NCBI GenBank assembly: GCA_920105625.2
Contig: CAKKTE020000328.1
Coordinates: forward strand, 1,550,001-1,614,000
Origin: Clusia tigrina
Lineage: Eukaryota > Arthropoda > Insecta > Diptera > Clusiidae
Reading direction: 5' to 3'
Length of the DNA: 64,000 nucleotides
In this document: positions 46,851-61,400 of the stretch, in pieces
Position numbering within the stretch: the stretch's first letter is position 1
Layout of the letters: each line of letters starts with the position of its first letter
Made by a program: the position numbers and the translations under genes
The notes under the pieces: generated by a model
What the model saw: only the letters and a program-made list of their open reading frames with translations
Databases searched by the model: none
What the model was told of the DNA's origin: nothing

Positions 46851-49789
46851 GACATAGGCTCGAGTACTTTATTGTTACAAAATTTCAAGGTGTTATGACG
46901 CTCCAGTAAAAAGTTACAAGCATTTGTATGTTGCAAACTTTGATAGGTGTAGGACGTACCGTATAGAAGTTAGGGCCATTTGAAGTTTTATCGGTGTTTG
47001 ATTTGGGACTCAAGGGTAGCATAGCTATGAGCGATAACTTAAATTGACAAAATGCTCGAGTACTATACTGTTAAAAAATTTCAAGGTTTTCTGACGCTCC
47101 AGTAAAAAGTTACAAGCATTTGTATGTTGCAAACTTTGATAGGTGTAGGACGTACCGTATAGAAGTTAGGGCCATTTGAAGTTTTATAAGTGTTTGATTT
47201 GGGTCTCAAGGGTAGCATAGCTTTGAGCGATAGCTTAAATTGACAAGAGGCTCAAGTACTTTATTATTACAAAATTTCAAGGTTTTATGACGCTCCAGTA
47301 AAAAGTTACAAGCATTTGTATGTTGCAAACTTTGATAAGTGTAGGACGTACCGTATAGAAGTTAGGGCCATTTGAAGTTTTATCATTGTTTGATTTGGGA
47401 CTCAAGGGTAGCATAGCTTTGAGCGATAGCTTAAATTGACAAGAGGCTCGAGTACTTTATTGTTACAAAATTTCAAGGTTTTATGACGCTCCAGTAAAAA
47501 GTTACAAGCATTTGTATGTTGCTAACTTTGATAGGCGTAGGACGTACCGTATAGAAGTTAGGGCCATTTGAAGTTTTATAAGTGTTTGATTTGGGACTCA
47601 AGGGTAGCATAGCTATGAGCGATAACTTAAATTGACAAAATGCTCGAGTACTATACTGTTAAAAAATTTCAAGGTTTTCTGACGCTCCAGTAAAAAGTTA
47701 CAAGCATTTGTATGTTGCAAACTTTGATAGGTGTAGGACGTACCGTATAGAAGTTAGGGTCATTTGAAGTTTTATAAGTGTTTGATTTGGGTCTCAAGGG
47801 TAGCATAGCTTTGAGCGATAGCTTAAATTGACAAGAGGCTCAAGTACTTTATTATTACAAAATTTCAAGATTTTATGACCTTAAAGTAAAAAGCTACAAG
47901 CATTTGTATGTTGCAAACTTTGATAAGTGTAGGACGTACCGTATAGAAGTTAGGGACATTTGAAGTTTTATCAGTGTTTGATTTGGGACTCAAGGGTAGC
48001 ATAGATTTGAGCGATATCTTAAATTGACAAGAGGCTCGAGTACTTTATTGTTACAAAATTTCAAGGTCTTATGACGCTCCAGTAAAAAAATACAAGCATT
48101 TGTATGTTGCAAACTTTGATAGGTGTAGGACGTACCATATAGAAGTTAGGGCCATTTGAAGTTTTATCAGTGTTTGATTTGGGGCTCAAGGGTAGCATAT
48201 CTTTGAGCGATGGCTTAAATTGACAAGAGGCTCGAGTACTTTATTGTTACAAAATTTGAAGTTTTTATGACGCTCCAGTAAAAAGTTACAAGCATTTGTA
48301 TGTTGCAAACTTTGATAGGTGTAGGACGTACCGTATAGAAGTTAGGGCCATTTGAAGTTTTATCATTATTTGATTTGGGACTCAAGGGTAGCATAGCTTT
48401 GAGCGATAGCTTAAATTAACAAGAGGCTCGAGTAGTTTATTGTTACAAAATTTCAAGGTCTTATGACGCTCCAGTAAAAAGTTACACGCATTTGTATGTT
48501 GCTAACTTTGATAGGTGTAGGACGTACCGTATAGAAGTTAGGGCCATTTGAAGTTTTCTCAGTGTTTGATTTGGGACTCAATGGTAGCATAGCTTTGAGC
48601 GATAGCTTAAATTAACAAGAGGCTCGAGTACTTTATTGTTACAAAATTTGAAGGTTTTATGACGCTCCAGTAAAAAGTTACAAGCATTTGTATGTTGCAA
48701 ACTCTGATAGGTGTAGGACGTACCGTATAGAAGTTAGGGCCATTTGAAGTTTTATCATTGTTTGATTTGGGACTCAAGGGTAGCATAGCTTTGAGCGATA
48801 GCTTAAATTAAGAAGAGGCTCGAGTACTTTATTGTTACAAAATTTCAAGGTCTTATGACGCTCCAGTAAAAAGTTACACGCATTTGTATGTTGCTAACTT
48901 TGATAGGCGTAGGACGTACCGTATAGAAGTTAGGGCCATTTGAAGTTTTCTCATTGTTTGATTTGGGACTCAAGGGTAGCATAGCTTTGAGCGATAGCTT
49001 AAATTGACAAGAGGCTCGAGTACTTTATTGTTACAAAATTTGAAGTTTTTATGACGCTCCAGTAAAAAGTTACAAGCATTTGTATGTTGCAAACTTTGAT
49101 AGGTGTAGGACGTACCATATAGAAGTAAGGGCCATTTGAAGTTTTATCAGTGTTTGATTTGGGACTCAAGTGTAGCATAGCTTTGAGCGATAACTTAAAT
49201 TGACAAGAGGCTCGAGTACTTTATTGTTACAAAATTTCAAGGTTTTATGACGCTCCAGTAAAAAGTTACAAGCATTTGTATGTTGCAAACTTTGATAGGT
49301 GTAGGACATACCATATAGAAGTTTGGGCCATTTGAAGTTTTCTCAGTGTTTGATTTGGGACTCAAGGGTATCATAGCTTTGAGCGATAGCTTACATTGAC
49401 AAGAGGCTCCAGTACTTTATTGTTACAAAATTTCAAGGTTTTATGACGCTCCAGTAAAAAGTTACAAGCATTTATATGTTGCAAACTTTGATAGGTGTAG
49501 GGCGTACCGTATAGAAGTTAGGGCCATTTGAGGTTTTCTCATTGTTTCATTTGGAACTCAAGGGTACCATAGCTTTGAGCTATAGCTTAAATTGACAAGA
49601 CGCTCGAGTACTTTATTGTTACAAAATTTCAAGGTTTTATGACGCTCCAGTAAAAAGTTACAAGCATTTGTATGTTGCAAACTTCGATAGGTGTAGGACG
49701 TACCGTATAGAAGTTAGGGCCATTTGAAGTTTTATCAGTGTTTGATTTGTGACTCAAGGGTAGCATAGCTTTGAGCGATAGCTTAAATT
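46851..49789 (+). repeat. HOR domain F, unit 1 (2939 bp)
   Basis: Anchored on GACATAGGCTCG at 46851, 49790 and 52141. Fifteen monomers less the 1 bp of that variant. It contains the ACTATACTG type at 47062 and 47650, 588 bp apart, so a trimer duplication is nested inside. Near 47281-47306 the block AAGATTTT, CTTAAA, AGCTAC seen in units 2 and 3 has been replaced by consensus sequence. Confidence 0.87.
46994..47189 (+). repeat. Divergent monomer type with AAAATGCTCGAGTACTATACTG
   Basis: This monomer class differs from the consensus at a cluster of bases: GACAAAATGCTCG, TACTATACTGTTAAAAAATTT and GTTTTCTGACG. It occurs nine times, with ACTATACTG at 41185, 43340, 47062, 47650, 50001, 50589, 52352, 52940 and 63129. 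A possible relative near 2992 (AAGATGTTGGAGTACTTTACTGTTAAAAAA) lies in domain A, far from the others. The class is a marker of domain F and its distant duplicate. Confidence 0.88.
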
Positions 49790-52140
49790 GACATAGGCTC
49801 GAGTACTTTATTGTTACAAAATTTCAAGGTGTTATGACGCTCCAGTAAAAAGTTACAAGCATTTGTATGTTGCAAACTTTGATAGGTGTAGGACGTACCG
49901 TATAGAAGTTAGGGCCATTTGAAGTTTTATCGGTGTTTGATTTGGGACTCAAGGGTAGCATAGCTATGAGCGATAACTTAAATTGACAAAATGCTCGAGT
50001 ACTATACTGTTAAAAAATTTCAAGGTTTTCTGACGCTCCAGTAAAAAGTTACAAGCATTTGTATGTTGCAAACTTTGATAGGTGTAGGACGTACCGTATA
50101 GAAGTTAGGGCCATTTGAAGTTTTATAAGTGTTTGATTTGGGTCTCAAGGGTAGCATAGCTTTGAGCGATAGCTTAAATTGACAAGAGGCTCAAGTACTT
50201 TATTATTACAAAATTTCAAGATTTTATGACCTTAAAGTAAAAAGCTACAAGCATTTGTATGTTGCAAACTTTGATAAGTTTAGGACGTACCGTATAGAAG
50301 TTAGGGCCATTTGAAGTTTTATCATTGTTTGATTTGGGACTCAAGGGTAGCATAGCTTTGAGCGATAGCTTAAATTGACAAGAGGCTCGAGTACTTTATT
50401 GTTACAAAATTTCAAGGTTTTATGACGCTCCAGTAAAAAGTTACAAGCATTTGTATGTTGCTAACTTTGATAGGCGTAGGACGTACCGTATAGAAGTTAG
50501 GGCCATTTGAAGTTTTATAAGTGTTTGATTTGGGACTCAAGGGTAGCATAGCTATGAGCGATAACTTAAATTGACAAAATGCTCGAGTACTATACTGTTA
50601 AAAAATTTCAAGGTTTTCTGACGCTCCAGTAAAAAGTTACAAGCATTTGTATGTTGCAAACTTTGATAGGTGTAGGACGTACCGTATAGAAGTTAGGGCC
50701 ATTTGAAGTTTTATAAGTGTTTGATTTGGGTCTCAAGGGTAGCATAGCTTTGAGCGATAGCTTAAATTGACAAGAGGCTCAAGTACTTTATTATTACAAA
50801 ATTTCAAGATTTTATGACCTTAAAGTAAAAAGCTACAAGCATTTGTATGTTGCAAACTTTGATAAGTGTAGGACGTACCGTATAGAAGTTAGGGACATTT
50901 GAAGTTTTATCAGTGTTTGATTTGGGACTCAAGGGTAGCATAGATTTGAGCGATATCTTAAATTGACAAGAGGCTCGAGTACTTTATTGTTACAAAATTT
51001 CAAGGTCTTATGACGCTCCAGTAAAAAAATACAAGCATTTGTATGTTGCAAACTTTGATAGGTGTAGGACGTACCATATAGAAGTTAGGGCCATTTGAAG
51101 TTTTATCAGTGTTTGATTTGGGACTCAAGGGTAGCATATCTTTGAGCGATGGCTTAAATTGACAAGAGGCTCGAGTACTTTATTGTTACAAAATTTGAAG
51201 TTTTTATGACGCTCCAGTAAAAAGTTACAAGCATTTGTATGTTGCAAACTTTGATAGGTGTAGGACGTACCGTATAGAAGTTAGGGCCATTTGAAGTTTT
51301 ATCATTATTTGATTTGGGACTCAAGGGTAGCATAGCTTTGAGCGATAGCTTAAATTAACAAGAGGCTCGAGTAGTTTATTGTGACAAAATTTCAAGGTCT
51401 TATGACGCTCCAGTAAAAAGTTACACGCATTTGTATGTTGCTAACTTTGATAGGTGTAGGACGTACCGTATAGAAGTTAGGGCCATTTGAAGTTTTCTCA
51501 GTGTTTGATTTGGGACTCAATGGTAGCATAGCTTTGAGCGATAGCTTAAATTAACAAGAGGCTCGAGTACTTTATTGTTACAAAATTTGAAGGTTTTATG
51601 ACGCTCCAGTAAAAAGTTACAAGCATTTGTATGTTGCAAACTCTGATAGGTGTAGGACGTACCGTATAGAAGTTAGGGCCATTTGAAGTTTTATCATTGT
51701 TTGATTTGGGACTCAAGGGTAGCATAGCTTTGAGCGATAGCTTAAATTAACAAGAGGCTCGAGTACTTTATTGTTACAAAATTTCAAGGTCTTATGACGC
51801 TCCAGTAAAAAGTTACACGCATTTGTATGTTGCTAACTTTGATAGGCGTAGGACGTACCGTATAGAAGTTAGGGCCATTTGAAGTTTTCTCAGTGTTTGA
51901 TTTGGGACTCAAGGGTAGCATAGCTTTGAGCGATAGCTTAAATTGACAAGAGGCTAGAGTACTTCATTGTTACAAAATTTCAAGGTTTTATGACGCTCCA
52001 GTAAAAAGTTACAAGCATTTGTATGTTGCAAACTTTGATAGGTGTAGGACGTACCGTATAGAAGTTAGGGCCATTTGAAGTTTTATCAGTGTTTGATTTG
52101 GGACTCAAGGGTAGCATAGCTTTGAGCGATAGCTTAAATT
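49790..52140 (+). repeat. HOR domain F, unit 2 (2351 bp)
   Basis: Twelve monomers less 1 bp, shorter than unit 1 by exactly three monomers. The nested trimer markers are at 50001 and 50589 (ACTATACTG) and 50231 and 50819 (CTTAAA). AGTAGTTTATTGTGAC (about 51372) is shared with unit 3, not unit 1, so units 2 and 3 are the closer pair. Confidence 0.88.
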
Positions 52141-54491
52141 GACATAGGCTCGAGTACTTTATTGTTACAAAATTTCAAGGTGTTATGACGCTCCAGTAAA
52201 AAGTTACAAGCATTTGTATGTTGCAAACTTTGATAGGTGTAGGACGTACCGTATAGAAGTTAGGGCCATTTGAAGTTTTATCGGTGTTTGATTTGGGACT
52301 CAAGGGTAGCATAGCTATGAGCGATAACTTAAATTGACAAAATGCTCGAGTACTATACTGTTAAAAAATTTCAAGGTTTTCTGACGCTCCAGTAAAAAGT
52401 TACAAGCATTTGTATGTTGCAAACTTTGATAGGTGTAGGACGTACCGTATAGAAGTTAGGGCCATTTGAAGTTTTATAAGTGTTTGATTTGGGTCTCAAG
52501 GGTAGCATAGCTTTGAGCGATAGCTTAAATTGACAAGAGGCTCAAGTACTTTATTATTACAAAATTTCAAGATTTTATGACCTTAAAGTAAAAAGCTACA
52601 AGCATTTGTATGTTGCAAACTTTGATAAGTGTAGGACGTACCGTATAGAAGTTAGGGCCATTTGAAGTTTTATCATTGTTTGATTTGGGACTCAAGGGTA
52701 GCATAGCTTTGAGCGATAGCTTAAATTGACAAGAGGCTCGAGTACTTTATTGTTACAAAATTTCAAGGTTTTATGACGCTCCAGTAAAAAGTTACAAGCA
52801 TTTGTATGTTGCTAACTTTGATAGGCGTAGGACGTACCGTATAGAAGTTAGGGCCATTTGAAGTTTTATAAGTGTTTGATTTGGGACTCAAGGGTAGCAT
52901 AGCTATGAGCGATAACTTAAATTGACAAAATGCTCGAGTACTATACTGTTAAAAAATTTCAAGGTTTTCTGACGCTCCAGTAAAAAGTTACAAGCATTTG
53001 TATGTTGCAAACTTTGATAGGTGTAGGACGTACCGTATAGAAGTTAGGGCCATTTGAAGTTTTATAAGTGTTTGATTTGGGTCTCAAGGGTAGCATAGCT
53101 TTGAGCGATAGCTTAAATTGACAAGAGGCTCAAGTACTTTATTATTACAAAATTTCAAGATTTTATGACCTTAAAGTAAAAAGCTACAAGCATTTGTATG
53201 TTGCAAACTTTGATAAGTGTAGGACGTACCGTATAGAAGTTAGGGACATTTGAAGTTTTATCAGTGTTTGATTTGGGACTCAAGGGTAGCATAGATTTGA
53301 GCGATATCTTAAATTGACAAGAGGCTCGAGTACTTTATTGTTACAAAATTTCAAGGTCTTATGACGCTCCAGTAAAAAAATACAAGCATTTGTATGTTGC
53401 AAACTTTGATAGGTGTAGGACGTACCATATAGAAGTTAGGGCCATTTGAAGTTTTATCAGTGTTTGATTTGGGACTCAAGGGTAGCATATCTTTGAGCGA
53501 TGGCTTAAATTGACAAGAGGCTCGAGTACTTTATTGTTACAAAATTTGAAGTTTTTATGACGCTCCAGTAAAAAGTTACAAGCATTTGTATGTTGCAAAC
53601 TTTGATAGGTGTAGGACGTACCGTATAGAAGTTAGGGCCATTTGAAGTTTTATCATTATTTGATTTGGGACTCAAGGGTAGCATAGCTTTGAGCGATAGC
53701 TTAAATTAACAAGAGGCTCGAGTAGTTTATTGTGACAAAATTTCAAGGTCTTATGACGCTCCAGTAAAAAGTTACACGCATTTGTATGTTGCTAACTTTG
53801 ATAGGTGTAGGACGTACCGTATAGAAGTTAGGGCCATTTGAAGTTTTCTCAGTGTTTGATTTGGGACTCAATGGTAGCATAGCTTTGAGCGATAGCTTAA
53901 ATTAACAAGAGGCTCGAGTACTTTATTGTTACAAAATTTGAAGGTTTTATGACGCTCCAGTAAAAAGTTACAAGCATTTGTATGTTGCAAACTCTGATAG
54001 GTGTAGGACGTACCGTATAGAAGTTAGGGCCATTTGAAGTTTTATCATTGTTTGATTTGGGACTCAAGGGTAGCATAGCTTTGAGCGATAGCTTAAATTA
54101 ACAAGAGGCTCGAGTACTTTATTGTTACAAAATTTCAAGGTCTTATGACGCTCCAGTAAAAAGTTACACGCATTTGTATGTTGCTAACTTTGATAGGCGT
54201 AGGACGTACCGTATAGAAGTTAGGGCCATTTGAAGTTTTCTCAGTGTTTGATTTGGGACTCAAGGGTAGCATAGCTTTGAGCGATAGCTTAAATTGACAA
54301 GAGGCTAGAGTACTTCATTGTTACAAAATTTCAAGGTTTTATGACGCTCCAGTAAAAAGTTACAAGCATTTGTATGTTGCAAACTTTGATAGGTGTAGGA
54401 CGTACCGTATAGAAGTTAGGGCCATTTGAAGTTTTATCAGTGTTTGATTTGGGACTCAAGGGTAGCATAGCTTTGAGCGATAGCTTAAATT
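52141..54491 (+). repeat. HOR domain F, unit 3 (2351 bp)
   Basis: Nearly identical to unit 2 over its full length. ACTATACTG is at 52352 and 52940, CTTAAA at 52582 and 53170, and GGCTAGAGTACTTCATTG at 54305 against 51954. It ends where GACATAGG is replaced by GACAGAGG at the start of domain G. Confidence 0.88.
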
Positions 54492-57400
54492 GACAGAGGC
54501 TCGAGTACTTTATTGTTACAAAATTTCAAGGACTTATGACGCTCCAGTAAAAAGTTACAAGCATTTGTATGTTGCAAACTTTGATAGGTGTAGGACGTAC
54601 CGTATAAAAGTTAGGGCCATTTGAAGTTTTATCAGTGTTTGATTTGGGACTCAAGGGTAGCAAAGCTTTGAGCGATGGCTTAAATTGACAAGAGGCTCGA
54701 GTACTTTATTGTTACAAAATTTCAAGGTTTTATGACGCTCCAGTAAAAAGTTACAAGCATTTGTATTTTGCAAACTTTGATATGTGTAGGACATACCGTA
54801 TAGAAGTTAGGGCCATTTGAAGTTTTATCAGTGTTTGATTTGGGACTCAAGGGTAGCATATCTTTGGACGATGGCTTAAATTGACAAGAGGCTCGAGTAC
54901 TTTATTGTTACAAAATTTGAAGGTTTTATGACGCTCCAGTAAAAAGTTACAAGCATTTGTATGTTGCAAAATTTGATAGGTGTAGGACGTACCGTATAGA
55001 AGTTAGGGCCATTTGAAGATTTATCATTGTTTGATTTGGGAGTCAAGGGTAGCATAGCTTTGAGCGATAGCTTAAATTGACAAGAGGCTCGAGTACTTTA
55101 TTGTTACAAAATTTCAAGGTCTTATGACGCTCCAGTAAAAAGTTACACGCATTTGTATGTTGCAAACTTTGATAGGTGTAGGACGTACCGTCTAGAAGTT
55201 AGGGCCATTTGAAGTTTTCTCAGTGTTTGATTTGCGACTCAAGGGTAGCATAGCTTTGAGCGATAGCTTAAATTGACAAGGGGCTCGAGTACTTTATTGT
55301 TACAAAATTTCAAGGTTTTATGACGCTCCAGTAAAAAATTACAAGTATTTGTATGTTACAAACTTTGATAGGTGTAGGGCGTACCGTATAGAAGTTAGGG
55401 CCATTTGAAATTTTCTCAGTGTTTCATTTGGGACTCAAGGGTAGCATATCTTTGAGCGATAGCTTAAATTTACAAGAGGCTCGAGTACTTTATTGTTACA
55501 AAATTTCAAGGTTTTATGACGCTCCAGTAAAAAGTTACAAGCATATGTATGCTGCAAACTTTGATAGGTGTAGGACGTACCGTATAGAAGTTAGGCCCAT
55601 TTGAAGTTTTATCAGTGTTTGATTTGGGACTCAAGGGTAGCATAGCTTTGACCGATAGCTTAAATTGACAAGAGGCTCGAGTACTTTATTGTTACAAAAT
55701 TTCAAGGTTTTATGACGCTCCAGTAAAAAGTTACAAGCATTTGTATGTTGCAAACTTTGATAGGTATAGGGCGTACCGTATAGAAGTTAGGGCCATTTGA
55801 AGTTTTCGCAGTGTTTCATTTGGGACTCAAGGGTAGCATAGCTTTGAGCGATAGCTTAAATTGACAAGAGGCTCGGGTACTTTATTGTTACAAAATTTCA
55901 AGGTCTTATGACGCTCCAGTAAAAAGTTACAAGCATTTGTATGTTGCAAACTTTGATAGGTGTAGGACGTACCGTATAGAAGTTAGGGCCATTTGAAGTT
56001 TTCTCAGTGTTTGATTTGCGACTCAAGGGTAGCATTGCTTTGAGCGATAGCTTAAATTGACAAGGGGCTCGAGTACTTTATTGTTACAAAATTTGAAGGT
56101 TTTATGACGCTCCAGTAAAAAGTTACAAGCATTTGTATGTTGCAAACTCTGATAGGTGTAGGACGTACCGTATAGAAGTTAGGGCCATTTGAAGTTTTAT
56201 CATTGTTTGATTTGGGACTCAAGGGTAGCATAGCTTTGAGCCATAGCTTAAATTAACAAGAGGCTCGAGTACTTTATTGTTACAAAATTTCAAGGTCTTA
56301 TGACGCTCCAGTAAAAAGTTACAAGCATTTGTATGTTGCAAACTTTGATAGGTGTAGGACGTACCGTATAAAAGTTAGGGCCATTTGAAGTTTTATCAGT
56401 GTTTGATTTGGGACTCAAGGGTAGCAAAGCTTTGAGCGATGGCTTAAATTGACAAGAGGCTCGAGTACTTTATTGTTACAAAATTTCAAGGTTTTATGAC
56501 GCTCCAGTAAAAAGTTACAAGCATTTGTATTTTGCAAACTTTGATATGTGTAGGACATACCGTATAGAAGTTAGGGCCATTTGAAGTTTTATCAGTGTTT
56601 GATTTGGGACTCAAGGGTAGCATATCTTTGGACGATGGCTTAAATTGACAAGAGGCTCGAGTACTTTATTGTTACAAAATTTGAAGGTTTTATGACGCTC
56701 CAGTAAAAAGTTACAAGCATTTGTATGTTGCAAAATTTGATAGGTGTAGGACGTACCGTATAGAAGTTAGGGCCATTTGAAGATTTATCATTGTTTGATT
56801 TGGGAGTCAAGGGTAGCATAGCTTTGAGCGATAGCTTAAATTGACAAGAGGCTCGAGTACTTTATTGTTACAAAATTTCAAGGTCTTATGACGCTCCAGT
56901 AAAAAGTTACACGCATTTGTATGTTGCAAACTTTGATAGGTGTAGGACGTACCGTCTAGAAGTTAGGGCCATTTGAAGTTTTCTCAGTGTTTGATTTGCG
57001 ACTCAAGGGTAGCATAGCTTTGAGCGATAGCTTAAATTGACAAGGGGCTCGAGTACTTTATTGTTACAAAATTTCAAGGTTTTATGACGCTCCAGTAAAA
57101 AATTACAAGTATTTGTATGTTACAAACTTTGATAGGTGTAGGGCGTACCGTATAGAAGTTAGGGCCATTTGAAATTTTCTCAGTGTTTCATTTGGGACTC
57201 AAGGGTAGCATATCTTTGAGCGATAGCTTAAATTTACAAGAGGCTCGAGTACTTTATTGTTACAAAATTTCAAGGTTTTATGACGCTCCAGTAAAAAGTT
57301 ACAAGCATATGTATGCTGCAAACTTTGATAGGTGTAGGACGTACCGTATAGAAGTTAGGCCCATTTGAAGTTTTATCAGTGTTTGATTTGGGACTCAAGG

Positions 57401-58410
57401 GTAGCATAGCTTTGACCGATAGCTTAAATTGACAAGAGGCTCGAGTACTTTATTGTTACAAAATTTCAAGGTTTTATGACGCTCCAGTAAAAAGTTACAA
57501 GCATTTGTATGTTGCAAACTTTGATAGGTATAGGGCGTACCGTATAGAAGTTAGGGCCATTTGAAGTTTTCGCAGTGTTTCATTTGGGACTCAAGGGTAG
57601 CATAGCTTTGAGCGATAGCTTAAATTGACAAGAGGCTCGAGTACTTTATTGTTACAAAATTTCAAGGTCTTATGACGCTCCAGTAAAAAGTTACAAGCAT
57701 TTGTATGTTGCAAACTTTGATAGGTGTAGGACGTACCGTATAGAAGTTAGGGCCATTTGAAGTTTTCTCAGTGTTTGATTTGCGACTCAAGGGTAGCATT
57801 GCTTTGAGCGATAGCTTAAATTGACAAGGGGCTCGAGTACTTTATTGTTACAAAATTTGAAGGTTTTATGACGCTCCAGTAAAAAGTTACAAGCATTTGT
57901 ATGTTGCAAACTCTGATAGGTGTAGGACGTACCGTATAGAAGTTAGGGCCATTTGAAGTTTTATCATTGTTTGATTTGGGACTCAAGGGTAGCATAGCTT
58001 TGAGCGATAGCTTAAATTAACAAGAGGCTCGAGTACTTTATTGTTACAAAATTTCAAGGTCTTATGACGCTCCAGTAAAAAGTTACACGCATTTGTATGT
58101 TGCTAACTTTGATAGGCGTAGGACGTACCGTATAGAAGTTAGGGCCATTTGAAGTTTTCTCAGTGTTTGATTTGGGACTCAAGGGTAGCATAGCTTTGAG
58201 CGATAGCTTAAATTGACAAGAGGCTAGAGTACTTCATTGTTACAAAATTTCAAGGTTTTATGACGCTCCAGTAAAAAGTTACAAGCATTTGTATGTTGCA
58301 AACTTTGATAGGTGTAGGACGTACCGTATAGAAGTTAGGGCCATTTGAAGTTTTATCAGTGTTTGATTTGGGACTCAAGGGTAGCATAGCTTTGAGCGAT
58401 AGCTTAAATT
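54492..58410 (+). repeat. HOR domain G, 3919-bp unit
   Basis: GACAGAGGCTCG, a 1-bp deletion, is at 54492 and 58411, 20 monomers less 1 apart. Inside, bases from about 54575 to 56200 recur at about 56340 to 57960 with a distance of exactly 1764 bp (nine monomers). Shared markers are CGTATAAAAGTTAGGG, GATATGTGTAGGACATACC, TTTGGACGATGG, GAAGATTTATC and CGTCTAGAAG. The 3919-bp unit is therefore a 1764-bp copy plus a 2155-bp copy. Confidence 0.86.
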
Positions 58411-61400
58411 GACAGAGGCTCGAGTACTTTATTGTTACAAAATTTCAAGGACTTATGACGCTCCAGTAAAAAGTTACAAGCATTTGTATGTTGCAAACTT
58501 TGATAGGTGTAGGACGTACCGTATAAAAGTTAGGGCCATTTGAAGTTTTATCAGTGTTTGATTTGGGACTCAAGGGTAGCAAAGCTTTGAGCGATGGCTT
58601 AAATTGACAAGAGGCTCGAGTACTTTATTGTTACAAAATTTCAAGGTTTTATGACGCTCCAGTAAAAAGTTACAAGCATTTGTATTTTGCAAACTTTGAT
58701 ATGTGTAGGACATACCGTATAGAAGTTAGGGCCATTTGAAGTTTTATCAGTGTTTGATTTGGGACTCAAGGGTAGCATATCTTTGGACGATGGCTTAAAT
58801 TGACAAGAGGCTCGAGTACTTTATTGTTACAAAATTTGAAGGTTTTATGACGCTCCAGTAAAAAGTTACAAACATTTGTATGTTGCAAAATTTGATAGGT
58901 GTAGGACGTACCGTATAGAAGTTAGGGCCATTTGAAGATTTATCATTGTTTGATTTGGGAGTCAAGGGTAGCATAGCTTTGAGCGATAGCTTAAATTGAC
59001 AAGAGGCTCGAGTACTTTATTGTTACAAAATTTCAAGGTCTTATGACGCTCCAGTAAAAAGTTACACGCATTTGTATGTTGCAAACTTTGATAGGTGTAG
59101 GACGTACCGTCTAGAAGTTAGGGCCATTTGAAGTTTTCTCAGTGTTTGATTTGCGACTCAAGGGTAGCATAGCTTTGAGCGATAGCTTAAATTGACAAGG
59201 GGCTCGAGTACTTTATTGTTACAAAATTTCAAGGTTTTATGACGCTCCAGTAAAAAATTACAAGTATTTGTATGTTACAAACTTTGATAGGTGTAGGGCG
59301 TACCGTATAGAAGTTAGGGCCATTTGAAATTTTCTCAGTGTTTCATTTGGGACTCAAGGGTAGCATATCTTTGAGCGATAGCTTAAATTTACAAGAGGCT
59401 CGAGTACTTTATTGTTACAAAATTTCAAGGTTTTATGACGCTCCAGTAAAAAGTTACAAGCATATGTATGCTGCAAACTTTGATAGGTGTAGGACGTACC
59501 GTATAGAAGTTAGGCCCATTTGAAGTTTTATCAGTGTTTGATTTGGGACTCAAGGGTAGCATAGCTTTGACCGATAGCTTAAATTGACAAGAGGCTCGAG
59601 TACTTTATTGTTACAAAATTTCAAGGTTTTATGACGCTCCAGTAAAAAGTTACAAGCATTTGTATGTTGCAAACTTTGATAGGTATAGGGCGTACCGTAT
59701 AGAAGTTAGGGCCATTTGAAGTTTTCGCAGTGTTTCATTTGGGACTCAAGGGTAGCATAGCTTTGAGCGATAGCTTAAATTGACAAGAGGCTCGAGTACT
59801 TTATTGTTACAAAATTTCAAGGTCTTATGACGCTCCAGTAAAAAGTTACAAGCATTTGTATGTTGCAAACTTTGATAGGTGTAGGACGTACCGTATAGAA
59901 GTTAGGGCCATTTGAAGTTTTCTCAGTGTTTGATTTGCGACTCAAGGGTAGCATTGCTTTGAGCGATAGCTTAAATTGACAAGGGGCTCGAGTACTTTAT
60001 TGTTACAAAATTTCAAGGTTTTATGACGCTCCAGTAAAAAATTACAAGCATTTGTATGTTACAAACTTTGATAGGTGTAGGGCGTACCGTATAGAAGTTA
60101 GGGCCATTTTAAGTTTTATCATTGTTTGATTTGGGACTCAAGGGTAGCATAGCTTTGAGCGATAGCTTAAATTAACAAGAGGCTCGTGTACTTTATTGTT
60201 ACAAAATTTCAAGGTCTTATGACGCTCCAGTAAAAAGTTACACGCATTTGTATGTTGCTCACTTTGATAAGCGTAGGACGTACCGTATAGAAGTTAGGGC
60301 CATTTGAAGTTTTCTCAGTGTTTCATTTGGGACTCAAGGGTAGCATAGGTTTGAACGATAGCTTAAATTGACAAGAGGCTCGAGTATTTTATTGTTACAA
60401 AATTTCAAGGTTTTATGACGCTCCAGTAAAAAGTTACAAGCATTTGTATGTTGCAAATTTTGATAGGTGTAGGACGTACCGTATAGAAGTTAGGGCCATT
60501 TGAAGTTTTATCAGTGTTTGATTTGGGACTCAAGGGTAGCATAGCTTTGAGCGATATCTTAAATTGACAAGAGGCTCGAGTACTTTATTGTTACAAAATT
60601 TCAAGGTCTTATGACGCTCCAGTAAAAAGTTACAAGCATTTGCATGTTGCAAACTTTGATAGGTGTAGGACGTACCGTATAGAAGTTAGGGCCATTTGAA
60701 GTTTTATCAGTGTTTGATTTGGGACTCAAGGGTAGCATATCTTTGGACGATGGCTTAAATTGACAAGAGGCTCGAGTACTTTATTGTTACAAAATTTGAA
60801 GGTTTTATGACGCTCCAGTAAAAAGTTACAAGCATTTGTATGTTGCAAACTTTGATAGGTGTAGGACGTACCGTATAGAAGTTAGGGCCATTTGAAGTTT
60901 TATCATTGTTTGATTTGGGAGTCAAGGGTAGCATAGCTTTGAGCGATAGCTTAAATTGACAAGAGGCTCGAGTACTTTATTGTTACAAAATTTCAAGGTC
61001 TTATGACGCTCCAGTAAAAAGTTACACGCATTTGTATGTTGCAAACTTTGATAGGTGTAGGACGTACCGTCTAGAAGTTAGGGCCATTTGAAGTTTTCTC
61101 AGTGTTTGATTTGCGACTCAAGGGTAGCATAGCTTTGAGCGATAGCTTAAATTGACAAGGGGCTCGAGTACTTTATTGTTACAAAATTTCAAGGTTTTAT
61201 GACGCTCCAGTAAAAAATTACAAGCATTTGTATGTTACAAACTTTGATAGGTGTAGGGCGTTCCGTATAGAAGTTAGGGCCATTTGAAATTTTCTCAGTG
61301 TTTCATTTGGGACTCAAGGGTAGCATATCTTTGAGCGATAGCTTAAATTTACAAGAGGCTCGAGTACTTTATTGTTACAAAATTTCAAGGTTTTATGACG

